The notes under the pieces: generated by a model
Seen by the model: only the letters and a program-made list of their open reading frames with translations
The model's database searches: none
Told to the model about the DNA's origin: nothing
In this document: in pieces, positions 44,330-54,408 of the stretch
Layout of the letters: every line of letters begins with the position of its first letter
Position numbering within the stretch: the stretch's first letter is position 1
Assembly: GCA_937891805.1 (NCBI GenBank)
Contig: CALATK010000013.1
Span: forward strand, 1 to 64,000
Direction of reading: 5' to 3'
Source of the DNA: an uncultured Fibrobacter sp.
GTDB lineage: Bacteria > Fibrobacterota > Fibrobacteria > Fibrobacterales > Fibrobacteraceae
DNA length: 64,000 bases
Made by a program: the position numbers and the translations under genes

Positions 44330-45292
44330 TCACAATTGTTTCTTTATCAACTCCAGAATTTTCTGGATGGCTTCTTCCGGCGATAGGTCCGTGTCGCCGC
44401 CGGCAGCCCGGGTGTGGCCGCCTCCGCCGAATTCCTTGGCGATGGCGTTCACGTCCACCACGTAGTTGCTCCTGAGGCTAATCTTGTACTTGCCGTTTAC
44501 GGGATACAGGAACACCGCCACTTCGGTGCCGGAGACTTCACGCAGGGTGTCGATGACGTTGCTCAGGTCCACCGGCGTTACGTCGAATTCCTTCATCTTT
44601 TCGGGAGTCACGTAGGCATGTACCACGCGGCCCTCCAGGGCGAGCTTGCAGTTCTGCAGCACGAACCCGGTCACCAGCGTTTGCTTGTAGGTGCGGGTGT
44701 AGTAGGTCTCGTTCACGATGCGGGCGAAATCGATTCCCTTGTCGATAAGGGTACCCACGATTTCCATGGTCCGCTTGCCCGTGTTGCTGAACTTGAATGC
44801 TCCCGTGTCGTGGACGATTCCGAGGTAGAGGCATTCTGCGGTGCGCTTGCTGATTTTGCTCGGGTCCAGCTGTTCAAAAAGCACTTGACTGGCGGAACTG
44901 GCACTTGGCTCCACGATGTTCAGGTTGCAGAGATTTTTCGGGTTGCTGATGTGGTGGTCGATGTTGCAGGTTTTCTTGGCGCTTTGTAGGCATGCCACAC
45001 CGCCTGCACCCACACGCTCAAAGGAGGGCGTGTCCATAAGCACCGCCGCGTCAAAGGGTTCGCTCCCGTCGGAGCTTTCGAACAGCGGGAGCGCCTTGTC
45101 GGCACCGTTCAAAATCTTGTAGCTTTCCGGGAATTTTTCCAGATAGATCTGGACCTTGATATTCGGAAAATTGTCCAGGATGTAGTTGTACAGGGCCAGG
45201 GTAGAGCCGACGCAGTCCCCGTCGGGGCGAACATGGCCGAAGATGGCCAGGGTGTTTGTGTTTTTCAAAAAATCGTCAAGCATAAAAGTCAT
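44330..45292 (-). CDS. DHH-family phosphoesterase (NrnA-like nanoRNase / pAp phosphatase)
   Basis: A 320-residue enzyme of the DHH/DHHA1 superfamily, which degrades short oligoribonucleotides or 3'-phosphoadenosine 5'-phosphate. Metal-binding motifs: GHVRPDGDC (I), MDTPSF (II), NIDHHISN (III, the DHH box) and a C-terminal GGGHTRAAG (DHHA1). The HVRPDGD motif marks the NrnA/RecJ-like class. Possible starts are 45292 or 45283; the DNA upstream is a REP-like palindrome. Confidence 0.9.
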   Translation of the reverse strand: MTFMLDDFLKNTNTLAIFGHVRPDGDCVGSTLALYNYILDNFPNIKVQIYLEKFPESYKILNGADKALPLFESSDGSEPFDAAVLMDTPSFERVGAGGVACLQSAKKTCNIDHHISNPKNLCNLNIVEPSASSASQVLFEQLDPSKISKRTAECLYLGIVHDTGAFKFSNTGKRTMEIVGTLIDKGIDFARIVNETYYTRTYKQTLVTGFVLQNCKLALEGRVVHAYVTPEKMKEFDVTPVDLSNVIDTLREVSGTEVAVFLYPVNGKYKISLRSNYVVDVNAIAKEFGGGGHTRAAGGDTDLSPEEAIQKILELIKKQL

Positions 45293-45293
45293 A

Positions 45294-45321
45294 GGAGATT
45301 CCCGCCCAAGGCGGGAATGAC
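45294..45321. repeat. REP-like palindrome (GGAGATTCCCG...CGGGAATGAC)
   Basis: GGAGATTCCCGCCC-aag-GCGGGAATGAC, immediately upstream of the DHH gene. Same family as units at 42309, 51331 and 57071. Confidence 0.55.
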
Positions 45322-46977
<1,656 letters not shown>

Positions 46978-47016
46978 TAGTTCTGAGTAATCAGTTCTCA
47001 GTTGTGAGTAACAACT
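46978..47016. repeat. Degenerate 7-bp-period repeat after gdhA
   Basis: Heptads gagtaat/cagttct/cagttgt/gagtaac/aactc precede the gdhA terminator. Confidence 0.5.
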
Positions 47017-47017
47017 C

Positions 47018-47053
47018 AAAGGCCTCCGGTTCAAAGCCGGGGGCTTTTTTTTA
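47018..47053 (+). terminator. gdhA terminator
   Basis: AAAGGCCtCCGG-ttcaaag-CCGGgGGCtttttt followed by a long T-run. Confidence 0.8.
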
Positions 47054-47059
47054 TATTTA
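47052..47059 (+). promoter_or_regulatory. TAnnTTTR box (TATATTTA) for dut
   Basis: Overlaps the T-run of the gdhA terminator and ends four bases before the dut ATG. No Shine-Dalgarno. Confidence 0.5.
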
Positions 47060-47063
47060 GCGC

Positions 47064-47498
47064 ATGACCTCGAAGACCATCAAGATTCAGTACCTCGACG
47101 ATTCTATTACGCGCCTCACGTATGTGGGCGGCAAGTCCGACTGGATTGACTTGGCGGCGGCAGAGACCGTGACGCTCAAGGCGGGGGAGTTCAGGCTCAT
47201 TCACCTGGGGGTCGCGATGAAGTTGCCCGAGGGTTACGAGGCGCATATCGCCCCGCGTAGTTCCACATTCAAGAATTTCGGTATTCTGCAGGCGAATTCT
47301 GTTGGTGTGGTAGATTCTAGCTACTGTGGTGCAAATGATTGGTGGAAAATGCCGGTGTACGCCACCCGCAACGTGACCATCGAGAAGGGGAGCCGCATCG
47401 CGCAGTTCCGCATCATGGAGCAGCAGCCCACGCTTACTTTCGAGGAAGGCTCGCTTGACGGCGCCGACCGCGGCGGATTCGGAAGCACGGGAATCTAG
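47064..47498 (+). CDS. dut: dUTP diphosphatase
   Basis: A 144-residue trimeric dUTPase hydrolysing dUTP to dUMP. Conserved motifs: 'APRSSTFKNFGILQ' (II), 'NSVGVVDSSYCGANDWW' (III, with the catalytic Asp), 'GSRIAQFRI' (IV) and C-terminal 'DRGGFGSTG' (V, Phe lid). Length is standard. The start has no ribosome site; the -7-type box ends four bases upstream. Confidence 0.94.
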   Translation: MTSKTIKIQYLDDSITRLTYVGGKSDWIDLAAAETVTLKAGEFRLIHLGVAMKLPEGYEAHIAPRSSTFKNFGILQANSVGVVDSSYCGANDWWKMPVYATRNVTIEKGSRIAQFRIMEQQPTLTFEEGSLDGADRGGFGSTGI

Positions 47499-47509
47499 AA
47501 GGATTGCGT

Positions 47510-47725
47510 CTAAACCTCGTATTTCTTTCGGACATCGGCAGACATTGTCCAGCCATTCTGCTCTGCGGAGCGTTCGCCTTCTTCAAGGACTTGCTGCAAT
47601 TTGTGTTCGGTTTTCTGAAGAGCCCTGATGAATTCAGGGGCGAAATCGATGCCGTTCGACCATGTAATCGTGTGCGCTTGCAGCGTGAAATCCTTAAAGG
47701 TATTGATGTCTGCTAGTTGCTGCAC
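47510..47725 (-). pseudogene. C-terminal fragment of a DUF2442-like protein
   Basis: The 71-residue open frame contains 'FKDFTLQAHTITWSNGIDFA', matching the C-terminal half of DUF2442 proteins (TIxWxNGxDxAPE), then a charged tail. The upstream part is missing: in the same frame there is only an arginine-rich stretch to a stop. The GTG start has no ribosome site, so I regard this as a decayed remnant. It lies next to a toxin-antitoxin pair, a common setting for such proteins. Confidence 0.4.
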
Positions 47726-47807
47726 GATGGGGCGGGGGTCCGACTTGGATAGTCTAGACCAGTGGATCGATTTTCTTGTATTCTTCGGAGATCCTGCCCT
47801 ACGCCCC

Positions 47808-48128
47808 TTAGCGGTTTGACAGAATCTGTGGCAGATTTCGTTTGCCGTAGATTACATGCACGACAGAAACGCACAAATTGTTTTCATCTACAGTATAAAA
47901 GATTGAATAATTGCGAACAGTAAAATACCGCACTCCTTCCGAAAGCCATGGTTCGTTTGGAAACAGATGGTAACGGCTAGGCATAAGCGATAAAGCCTTC
48001 ATGGCTTGATGAAGTGCATCTATTACGGATTCCGCGGATTTTTTCGCTTTCAGTTCAACCGAAATACAGGAGTATATTTCGGCTAAATCGGATTTTGCCT
48101 GTTCTGTGAGAAAAACGGAGTATTCCAT
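47808..48128 (-). CDS. RelE/ParE-family toxin
   Basis: A 106-residue protein with the RelE/ParE toxin pattern: an N-terminal 'YSVFLTEQAKSDLAEIYSCI' helix pair and a C-terminal strand 'YGKRNLPQIL' following 'FYTVDENNLCVSVVHVI'. The PSRYHLFPNEPWLSEGVRY segment is characteristic of the ParE/RelE 'plasmid stabilisation' class. Its ATG overlaps the antitoxin stop by one base (TAATG), a classic antitoxin-first operon. Confidence 0.85.
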   Translation of the reverse strand: MEYSVFLTEQAKSDLAEIYSCISVELKAKKSAESVIDALHQAMKALSLMPSRYHLFPNEPWLSEGVRYFTVRNYSIFYTVDENNLCVSVVHVIYGKRNLPQILSNR

Positions 48129-48364
48129 TATGCGAAGCGCTGCTTGAGTTCTGCGAAAGCGTCGTCCAAGGGCGTGACGCGACCATTGCGAGCGTCATCT
48201 AAGCCTTTTTGCATCTTGGCATTGAATACTTCATCCGACTCTTCAAGTGCGGACATGCGTTCCTGCTCATATTGGTAAAGCAGGAACTGGATATACTTCG
48301 AAACATCCTCGAGATAGGATTCCGGCAACTGGCGAATTTCTTTTTCTAGGACGTCGTATGACAT
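48128..48364 (-). CDS. Antitoxin of a RelE/ParE pair
   Basis: A 78-residue protein: N-terminal helices (SYDVLEKEIRQLPESYLEDV) then 'FLLYQYEQERMSALEES', with a charged C-terminal tail for toxin binding. The length and position fit an antitoxin (Phd/DUF2281-type). I chose the ATG at 48364, with GGAG five bases upstream; a 30-residue longer frame exists but is not needed. Confidence 0.8.
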   Translation of the reverse strand: MSYDVLEKEIRQLPESYLEDVSKYIQFLLYQYEQERMSALEESDEVFNAKMQKGLDDARNGRVTPLDDAFAELKQRFA

Positions 48365-48593
48365 AATAACTCCATTGACAAATATACTCTTTTCTTTGCA
48401 GAAAAGCAAGTAATGGGTTTTGCAGTGTGGGGCATATTCGGTGCTTTGGGCCACGGAATGGTTGTTTTGGGGCGGTGTTTAGTTTATATTTAGGGGTGAG
48501 GTTTTGTCCACAAATATTCGCAGCATAAAGGATTAGGATTGACCTTGCGGTGGTGGAGACCGCGGCTTGTCCGGCTTAACGGGAATTTGATAA

Positions 48594-49271
48594 ATGAAAA
48601 TAAACAATTTCTTATTTGTGTTGCTTGCGGGCCTGGAATTAATGACCGCTTGCACAGACTCATCCTCCAGTTTCGATGCATCTGAAGTATGTCCAGAAAG
48701 CGGGCGTGGAACATTCCAAGATGTTCGAGATGGTCAAGTGTATAAATACATCACCATTGGCGATAGAGTGTGGATGGACCAAAACCTGAATTACCCAGCG
48801 GAAACTAGCACTTGCTATGATGAACAGCAAAGCAATTGTGAAATCTATGGAAGATTGTATTCTGTGCAATATATGAACGATAAACAAAAAAACTTCGGAA
48901 CTTTTAACCTAGATATCATTGATTCCATTTGTCCCCATGGATGGCGTGTCCCCACCTTGGGAGAATGGAATGAAATCGTGGACAGGGTGGATGGAATAAG
49001 CCACTTCAAGAACAATGAATGTATGGACGTATCACTTTATAGTGGGTATGCAACTTTTTACAACAACCCATCTACAGGCGATCCAGACCCACTTTTTTAT
49101 GAGGATTTGGGAGAAGGCTTTCGAATGTGGGTGACAAGCACATACACTGAACATGGAAGGATGAAAATCTTTTCACCAGATTATGAAGATAGAGTCGATG
49201 GTTTTTTGGTAAAAAAACCAAAAGGTTATTACTCCCTTCGCTGTATAAAAAAAGAAGAATGGGAGTTGTAA
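48594..49271 (+). CDS. Lipoprotein with Fibrobacter succinogenes major paralogous (FISUMP) domain
   Basis: A 225-residue lipoprotein: signal segment with lipobox MTAC (Cys about residue 20), then the FISUMP domain (about 40-222). Its signatures are 'YKYITIGDRVWMDQNLNY', 'YGRLYSVQYM', 'CPHGWRVPTLGEWNEIVDRV' and a final 'YYSLRCIK'. This domain is greatly expanded in Fibrobacter and the best taxonomic pointer in the window. Function unknown; surface exposure is likely. No clear ribosome site precedes the ATG. Confidence 0.85.
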   Translation: MKINNFLFVLLAGLELMTACTDSSSSFDASEVCPESGRGTFQDVRDGQVYKYITIGDRVWMDQNLNYPAETSTCYDEQQSNCEIYGRLYSVQYMNDKQKNFGTFNLDIIDSICPHGWRVPTLGEWNEIVDRVDGISHFKNNECMDVSLYSGYATFYNNPSTGDPDPLFYEDLGEGFRMWVTSTYTEHGRMKIFSPDYEDRVDGFLVKKPKGYYSLRCIKKEEWEL

Positions 49272-49510
49272 CGCTGGGGGTTTTAGGGGGTGGAACCCCA
49301 CCTTGGTGGCCATGCGCACTAAGCAACAAGTTGTTAAGTGCTGTCCGCCCTTAGGCGAGGGGGTAGGTGGCAACGCAGTGCCGCCGAGGGGGAGCCTTCC
49401 CCCTACCAATTTGATATGAATTTCTCTCGCATCCCTAACCACTAACCACCAACCACTAACGGACTTCGTCCTACTTTTTTTATATTTTCTACGCAAAAAT
49501 TTTTAACAAG
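49272..49510. repeat. Repeat-filled spacer upstream of ddh
   Basis: About 240 bp without a gene. It contains G/C palindromes (GGGGGTGGAACCCCACC; later GAGGGGGAGCCTTCCCCCT), the dispersed motif at 49311-49340 that recurs inverted at 52679-52709, and a heptad run at 49433-49460 (ccctaac/cactaac/caccaac/cactaac). TATATTTT near 49482-49489 may be the ddh promoter box. Confidence 0.5.
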
Positions 49511-49518
49511 GATATATT

Positions 49519-50502
49519 ATGGCAAAGATTGCTATTCTCGGTTACGGTAACCTGGGTCGCGGTGTGGAATGCGCCGTGAAGCAGGCTCCGGATATGGAAC
49601 TCGTCGCCGTTTTCACGCGTCGCGACCCCTCCACGGTCAAGATCCAGACGGCGGGCGTTCCGGTGCTGAACGTTTCTGAAATGGAAGCCTGGAAGGGCAA
49701 GGTGGACCTGCTCATTATCTGTGGCGGTTCCGCTACGGACCTGCCGGTGCTCACCCCGAAGTACGCCGCCATGTTCAACGTGATCGACTCCTTCGACACC
49801 CACGCCAAGATTCCGCAGCATTTCGCCGCCGTCGACGCTGCCGCCAAGTCTGCCGGCAACATCGCGATGATTTCTGTGGGTTGGGACCCGGGCATGTTCA
49901 GCCTGAACCGCGTGTACGCCCAGTCCATCCTTCCGGAAGGCAAGGACTACACGTTCTGGGGCAAGGGCGTTAGCCAGGGCCACAGCGACGCCGTCCGCCG
50001 CATCAAGGGCGTGAAGAACGCGAAGCAGTACACCTGCCCGGTGGAAGCGGCTCTCGAAGCCGTGCGTAGCGGTTCCATGCCGGAACTCACCACCCGCCAG
50101 AAGCACACGCGTCTGGTTTACGTGGTGGCCGAAGAAGGTGCCGACAAGGCCTATATCGAAAACGCCATCAAGACGATGCCGAACTACTTCGACGAATACG
50201 ACACGACCGTCAACTTCATCAGCGAAGAAGAATTCAACAAGAACCACAGCGGGCTCGCTCACGGCGGTTTCGTGATTCGTACCGGCAAGACCGGCATGAA
50301 CTTGGAACACACCCACGTGATCGAATACAGCCTCAAGCTCGATTCCAACCCGGAATTCACGACGAGCGTTCTCGTGGCTTACGCCCGTGCGGCTCTCCGC
50401 ATGAAGGCTAACGGTCAGACCGGTTGCAAGACCGTTCTCGACGTGCCGCCTGCATACCTTAGCACTCTGAGCGACGAAGATTTGCGCGCACACTGCTTGT
50501 AA
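49519..50502 (+). CDS. ddh: meso-Diaminopimelate D-dehydrogenase
   Basis: A 327-residue NADP-dependent enzyme that makes meso-diaminopimelate from tetrahydrodipicolinate in one step (lysine and peptidoglycan precursor). The Rossmann loop is GYGNLGRG; the 'WDPGMFSLNRVYAQSILPEG' and 'FWGKGVSQGHSDAVRRIKGVK' blocks are diagnostic of Ddh. AAGGA precedes the ATG. Codon use is optimised like gdhA. It is followed by a hairpin terminator. Confidence 0.95.
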   Translation: MAKIAILGYGNLGRGVECAVKQAPDMELVAVFTRRDPSTVKIQTAGVPVLNVSEMEAWKGKVDLLIICGGSATDLPVLTPKYAAMFNVIDSFDTHAKIPQHFAAVDAAAKSAGNIAMISVGWDPGMFSLNRVYAQSILPEGKDYTFWGKGVSQGHSDAVRRIKGVKNAKQYTCPVEAALEAVRSGSMPELTTRQKHTRLVYVVAEEGADKAYIENAIKTMPNYFDEYDTTVNFISEEEFNKNHSGLAHGGFVIRTGKTGMNLEHTHVIEYSLKLDSNPEFTTSVLVAYARAALRMKANGQTGCKTVLDVPPAYLSTLSDEDLRAHCL

Positions 50503-50571
50503 TTTAAGCGTCATTCTGAACGAGGGCGTAGCCCGAAGTGAAGAATCCAGTTCAGCATTTAAATGAAAATT

Positions 50572-50597
50572 GCCTCGGGTAAGTCCCGGGGCTTTTC
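50572..50597 (+). terminator. Terminator after ddh
   Basis: GCCtCGGG-taagt-CCCGgGGC followed by TTTT, 70 bp after the ddh stop and just before the convergent gene's stop. Confidence 0.7.
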
Positions 50598-51251
50598 CTA
50601 TAGGAAAAATTTCTGATTGATTTCTATTTCGATCCCAACGTAACCCGGGCCGAATTTTTTGCGGAGCGTGGTGGTGAGCCCGTCGGAAGTGCCTTTGTAC
50701 GGGTAGTTGAAGCGAACTTTCATGGCGGGGTAGAGTCGCTTGATTTCGGCCTTGATGACTTGCGCGTAGGCGCGTTCTTGCGGGCGTGCGGGGTCGTAAA
50801 GGATTCCGATGTCGGTGTTGCGGACTTTGCCGTTTAGCACAGGCGTAAAGCTGTGGATGCCCAGGTGGATGATTTCCGCTTCCTTGTTTTCCGCGTTCTT
50901 GCCGCTATTGCCGCGCGAATCTTTGCCGATGTTCTGCTGCACGAATTTTTCAATGGCGGCGCGGTATTCGTTCCAATAGGTGGCGGCCTCTGCTTTTGCA
51001 TTTTCGTTGTTACGCAAATAATCACTCTTGTTGGTGATGGTGCGGTTCAGGTCCACGAACAGGCGAGAGAACTTTCCTTCGCAAAAGAATTCCGGTTTGG
51101 CGAACTTCACCAGCTTGCGGAAAACCTGAACTGCCCCGATGTCGTAGGCGCGGTGGGTCTTTAGAACCTCGGCAGGAACGACCTTCTTGAACGCGGCGGG
51201 TAGGCGATTGCTCGCATGTTCGCAGGTGAGGATGAGTATTGCTTTAGCCAT
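50598..51251 (-). CDS. N-formylglutamate amidohydrolase-like protein
   Basis: A 217-residue hydrolase of the HutG/N-formylglutamate amidohydrolase fold (related to amidases cutting at glutamate). Features: 'ILTCEHASNRLP' (metal-binding His-containing strand), 'HRAYDIGA' (acid), 'SRLFVDLNR' and 'IHLGIHSFTPVL' (second metal-binding His), ending 'YVGIEIEINQKF'. Metal ligands appear complete. It is the last of four co-oriented genes (peptidase, ATP-grasp, GCS2 ligase, this) and could release a modified glutamate or hydrolyse an amide made by the ligases. TATATTTA ends four bases before its ATG. Confidence 0.8.
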   Translation of the reverse strand: MAKAILILTCEHASNRLPAAFKKVVPAEVLKTHRAYDIGAVQVFRKLVKFAKPEFFCEGKFSRLFVDLNRTITNKSDYLRNNENAKAEAATYWNEYRAAIEKFVQQNIGKDSRGNSGKNAENKEAEIIHLGIHSFTPVLNGKVRNTDIGILYDPARPQERAYAQVIKAEIKRLYPAMKVRFNYPYKGTSDGLTTTLRKKFGPGYVGIEIEINQKFFL

Positions 51252-51255
51252 GTTT

Positions 51256-51263
51256 TAAATATA
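51256..51263 (-). promoter_or_regulatory. TAnnTTTR box (TATATTTA) for the amidohydrolase-like gene
   Basis: On minus, four bases before the ATG at 51251, no Shine-Dalgarno. Suggests this gene has its own leaderless transcript. Confidence 0.5.
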
Positions 51264-51330
51264 AAAGGATTGTTTTGTTGATGTCTTCCCCGACTTGGTC
51301 GGGGACCTCCTTTTGCTTGAAAAAATGAAA

Positions 51331-51378
51331 GGAGATGCCCGCCAGTTTATCCCGGACATGTTCCGGGACGGGCATGAC
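51331..51378. repeat. REP-like palindrome (GGAGATGCCCG...CGGGCATGAC)
   Basis: Same family as 42309, 45294 and 57071. It encloses an inner dyad TCCCGGA-cat-gTTCCGGGA. A related CCCCGACTTGGTCGGGG hairpin lies at about 51288-51304. Confidence 0.5.
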
Positions 51379-51388
51379 AAGTTTGGAA

Positions 51389-52621
51389 CTATTCCCCTGT
51401 TCCGTATAGCTTGTTCTCTGCGAGGCAGTGGGCGAGGCGGCCGTATTCATACACGAAATCGTCCCGGTCGGGGTCGGCTCCGACGGCTTTTACCAGGGCG
51501 CTGGCGAGGGTTCCGCGCTTGAACATCTTTTGAAGCAGTTCCTGAGAATGCTGGGAAATTTTGTCCTTTACCTTCTCGGTGATGCGTTGCACGAGTTCAC
51601 TTGCCGTGATTTCGCTGGCATTGATTCCCCAGATTTTCAGGTAATCTTGGTCATTTATCACTGTTTTTTCGGCGGAATGTGTGGTGGCGAGGAGGATTTT
51701 CGCTAATGCGTCGGTGTCAAGTGCTCGAATTTGCGACTCATTCGCAAATCTACCTTCCACAAGACCTTTCAACACGGCGACTTCCCATTCGGCAATGGCA
51801 ATGTCGGCATCGGGACATTCCTGAATGTCAACGAGTCGAATTTCTACGGCTCCGCGGTCAAAGCGGGCGATGGCCCCGCGGCTATTCAAGAAGAAATGAT
51901 TCAGCAAATGCTCTGGGTCGTAGGGAGCGATGTCGGCTTTTACGCGGTTGAAAATCTGCTCCTCGTAATCCTTGTAGGTAAACACCGCTTCGGGAATCAC
52001 CTTGCCCGTAATGCTCGGGATTTTCTCCTGGTTGTGTCGGTATGTTTCGATTCGTCCGTCCAGGAATCCGCAGTATTTGCTGTCCAAGAACGGGCTTGAT
52101 GCCGCAATGGCGGGAATCAGCGGCAACAGCGCACGAATGGCTGCGTGCAACTTTCCGAATTCTTCGTCGCCATTGAAGGAGAGGGTGATGTGGGTGGATT
52201 GCAGGTTTGCCCAGCCGTGCCCCTTGCAGTTAAAGATGCGGTCGTAGGTCTCGTAAATGTCCAGGCAATCGTAGGGCCAGAGCTTCATCTCGGCGGGGTC
52301 CATAAAGGGGTGGGCCGCCGTGGGGAGCAACATCGCGTTAATGCTCTTGAGCGATTCGTTCGCCTTCAGGATTTCGTGGTGGAATGTCTTGCCCAAGTGC
52401 TTGAGGCTATCGACAGGCTGTGCGCACTTGAATTCCAGCACATGGCTCACCAGCTCGTTGGAAAGCCCAATCGGTCCGTGCTCCACGTCAGAGAGCTGCT
52501 GGCCGTTCTTGTCTTTTCCGAGAGGTACATCGGCGCGGGGGAGAACGTTCAAGGAATCACGATCCACGATCATGTATTCCATCTCGATGCCGTAGCGTTG
52601 AAAGATTTTAAAGTCACTCAT
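51389..52621 (-). CDS. GCS2-family glutamate-amine ligase
   Basis: A protein of about 410 residues of the glutamate-cysteine ligase family 2 (YbdK/EgtA-like) ATP-dependent amide-forming enzymes. It begins 'MSDFKIFQRYGIEMEYMIVD' (the GxExE-like metal/ATP site), with 'HVLEFKCAQPVDSL', 'TAAHPFMDP', 'LQSTHITLSF' and a C-terminal 'RGAVEIRLVDIQE' motif. It probably joins glutamate to an amine or amino acid. The start at 52621 is where homology begins; the 40-residue upstream extension is repeat-derived. Second of four clustered ligase/hydrolase genes. Confidence 0.85.
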   Translation of the reverse strand: MSDFKIFQRYGIEMEYMIVDRDSLNVLPRADVPLGKDKNGQQLSDVEHGPIGLSNELVSHVLEFKCAQPVDSLKHLGKTFHHEILKANESLKSINAMLLPTAAHPFMDPAEMKLWPYDCLDIYETYDRIFNCKGHGWANLQSTHITLSFNGDEEFGKLHAAIRALLPLIPAIAASSPFLDSKYCGFLDGRIETYRHNQEKIPSITGKVIPEAVFTYKDYEEQIFNRVKADIAPYDPEHLLNHFFLNSRGAIARFDRGAVEIRLVDIQECPDADIAIAEWEVAVLKGLVEGRFANESQIRALDTDALAKILLATTHSAEKTVINDQDYLKIWGINASEITASELVQRITEKVKDKISQHSQELLQKMFKRGTLASALVKAVGADPDRDDFVYEYGRLAHCLAENKLYGTGE

Positions 52622-52640
52622 ATTAAAACTTCTTGTTGTA

Positions 52641-52795
52641 GTGTTATCTTGAGCGCAACGAAGTGGAGTCTCTTTGACCACTTGGCAACTTGTTGCCTTA
52701 GTGGGCATGATCCTCGAATGGGGAGAAAGATCTCTATGCATTTTTCTGTAGATTCTTCGACTTCGAACCTGCGGTTCTTCGCTCAGAATGACACG
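52641..52795. repeat. Intergenic element with imperfect terminal inverted repeats
   Basis: GTGTTATCTTGAGCG at 52641-52655 and CGCTCAGAATGACAC at 52781-52795 are inverted copies with a few mismatches. The interior holds CACTTGGCAACTTGTTGCC (52679-52697), which recurs near 49311-49340. The unit is about 155 bp and fills the gap between the two ligase genes. Confidence 0.5.
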
Positions 52796-52798
52796 GGC

Positions 52799-54310
52799 TT
52801 AATAATTCCAGAAATCCTTCTCGTGCATTTGCAGTTTATGTTGCGCGGCGTTCATGCGTTCTTCGATGCGGTGGCGCAGCGACCTCATGACGGCGAGGTA
52901 AACCTTGCTCTTGCCCACGCCATCTTCGATGCCCGCGTCGATACTCGGGTTGTCGTTCACCTCGATTACAATCGGGTGTCCGTGCCATTCCTTCAAATCC
53001 ACACCGTAAAGCCCGTTGCCGATGAGGCTGCAAATCTTGAGTGCGGTTTTCACGATTCCGTGGGGCACCATCTCGATGGGGATGCTTTCGCACTTGCCCG
53101 AAAATTCTTCGCTCTGCTTGTCGTTGCTTTCCCAGTTGTATATTTGCCAGTGGCCCTTCGCCATGTGGTACTTGCAGGCGTAAAGCGGTTTGCCGTCCAG
53201 AACGCCCACACGCCAGTCGAATTCCGTCGGCGTAAATTCCTGGGCAATCAGCAGGTCGCTGTGCTGGAACATCTCGTCGAGAATCTGTTCCAGTTCTTCC
53301 TTGTTGGTCGCCTTCTTCACGCCCATCGAAAAACTCGAATCCGGCGACTTGATGACCATCGGGAACCCGATTTCCTTCGCAAGCGTGTGGCGGTTTTCGG
53401 CGTGCGCAATAATCGTCTTCGGCGAATGAATCTTCGCGGCCTGCATCAGTTCTTGCAGGTACACTTTGTTGGAGCAGCGCAGAATGCTGTCGGGGTCGTC
53501 AATGACGGCAATGCCTTGCGACTGCGCACGGCGGGCAAAGCTGTAGGTGTAATGGTTTACGTTAGTGGTTTCGCGGATAAAGATGGCGTCGAATTCGCCT
53601 ACGCGGGGGTAGTCCTTCTTGGTAATCATCTCCACGCGGAATCCCGTTTCTTCGGCGGCCTTGATAAAGTTCTGAATCGCCTGCGCATTGCTCGGCGGCT
53701 CGACTTCATCTGGGTTCGTGAGAATGCCTAAGTCGTACAGGTAATCTTCTTCCTTGCTGGTGGCGTAACGGGTCTTTTCGAAGTATTCCTGGGCGAATTT
53801 ATCGACAAATTCCATGTGGGATTCGGGAATTTCATCCACGCAAATTGGGCGGATGCTCTGAATGAACCACTTCTGCTTGAACACGAATTTCGCGCGCAGA
53901 AGCGGTGCCTGGAACAGGCGGTAAAGTTCCTGCGAAAGCTCCAGGTATTGCGGGCTCACGTTCTGCCCGAAGTAAATCGAAAGCACGAATTCCGTGCCCG
54001 TCAGTTTGTGGAAGCTCTTTTGGATCAGGTTGTCAATTTCGTCGGAAATGTGCTTGATGACTGCCGGAGCCTTGAAATCGCGCATATTCTTGACGCCCGG
54101 AATCACCTTGTGCCCGCGGGCCTCGGCCAGCAACGACACGTAGTAGCCTTTGCTTTGGTAGTTGTAATCGCGGCAAAGGTTGAATACACGCAGGTTGCGT
54201 TCGTTAGTGTACTTGCTCGAAATCAGGTAGTCCTGTGCCGAAATGATATCGATGCCTGGAACGTGCAATTTCCAGTGCTTGGGGTTGTTTACTACTATAA
54301 GTTTTTTCAT
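52799..54310 (-). CDS. RLAN-RimK-type ATP-grasp ligase
   Basis: A 503-residue protein. Residues about 1-150 match the RimK-like ATP-grasp N-terminal (RLAN) domain (VNNPKHWKLHVPGIDIISAQDYL ... NLCRDYNYQSKGYYVSLLAEARGHKVIP). The rest is an ATP-grasp ligase of the RimK class: 'NKVYLQELM', 'FPMVIKSPDSSFSMGVKKA' (ATP-binding lysine and glycine-rich loop), 'LIAQEFTPTEFDWRVGVLDGK' and 'GVDLKEWHGHPIVIEVNDNPSID' (metal-binding Glu/Asn). It likely adds an amino acid to a carboxylate, for example a glutamate on a peptide or protein. The target is unknown. Confidence 0.85.
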   Translation of the reverse strand: MKKLIVVNNPKHWKLHVPGIDIISAQDYLISSKYTNERNLRVFNLCRDYNYQSKGYYVSLLAEARGHKVIPGVKNMRDFKAPAVIKHISDEIDNLIQKSFHKLTGTEFVLSIYFGQNVSPQYLELSQELYRLFQAPLLRAKFVFKQKWFIQSIRPICVDEIPESHMEFVDKFAQEYFEKTRYATSKEEDYLYDLGILTNPDEVEPPSNAQAIQNFIKAAEETGFRVEMITKKDYPRVGEFDAIFIRETTNVNHYTYSFARRAQSQGIAVIDDPDSILRCSNKVYLQELMQAAKIHSPKTIIAHAENRHTLAKEIGFPMVIKSPDSSFSMGVKKATNKEELEQILDEMFQHSDLLIAQEFTPTEFDWRVGVLDGKPLYACKYHMAKGHWQIYNWESNDKQSEEFSGKCESIPIEMVPHGIVKTALKICSLIGNGLYGVDLKEWHGHPIVIEVNDNPSIDAGIEDGVGKSKVYLAVMRSLRHRIEERMNAAQHKLQMHEKDFWNY

Positions 54311-54408
54311 GTTTTCACTTTCGTCATCCTGACCCCGTAGGGGGAAGGGTTCAGGCGATTCCTTACTGGATTCCTCGAGGCGTTGCCTCTCGGAATGACG
54401 CGGTTGGT
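54311..54408. repeat. Palindromic spacer between ligase and peptidase genes
   Basis: Contains GTCATCCTGAccccgta..., an inverted GGAATGAC near its right end, and inner hairpins (CCTCGAGGCGTTGCCTCTCGG-like). Same general type as the units at 50511-50553 and 52641-52795. Confidence 0.4.

Noticed and set aside
52145-53731. 528-codon open frame on plus
   Set aside because: It is antisense to the GCS2 and ATP-grasp genes and the intervening repeat, with no homology.
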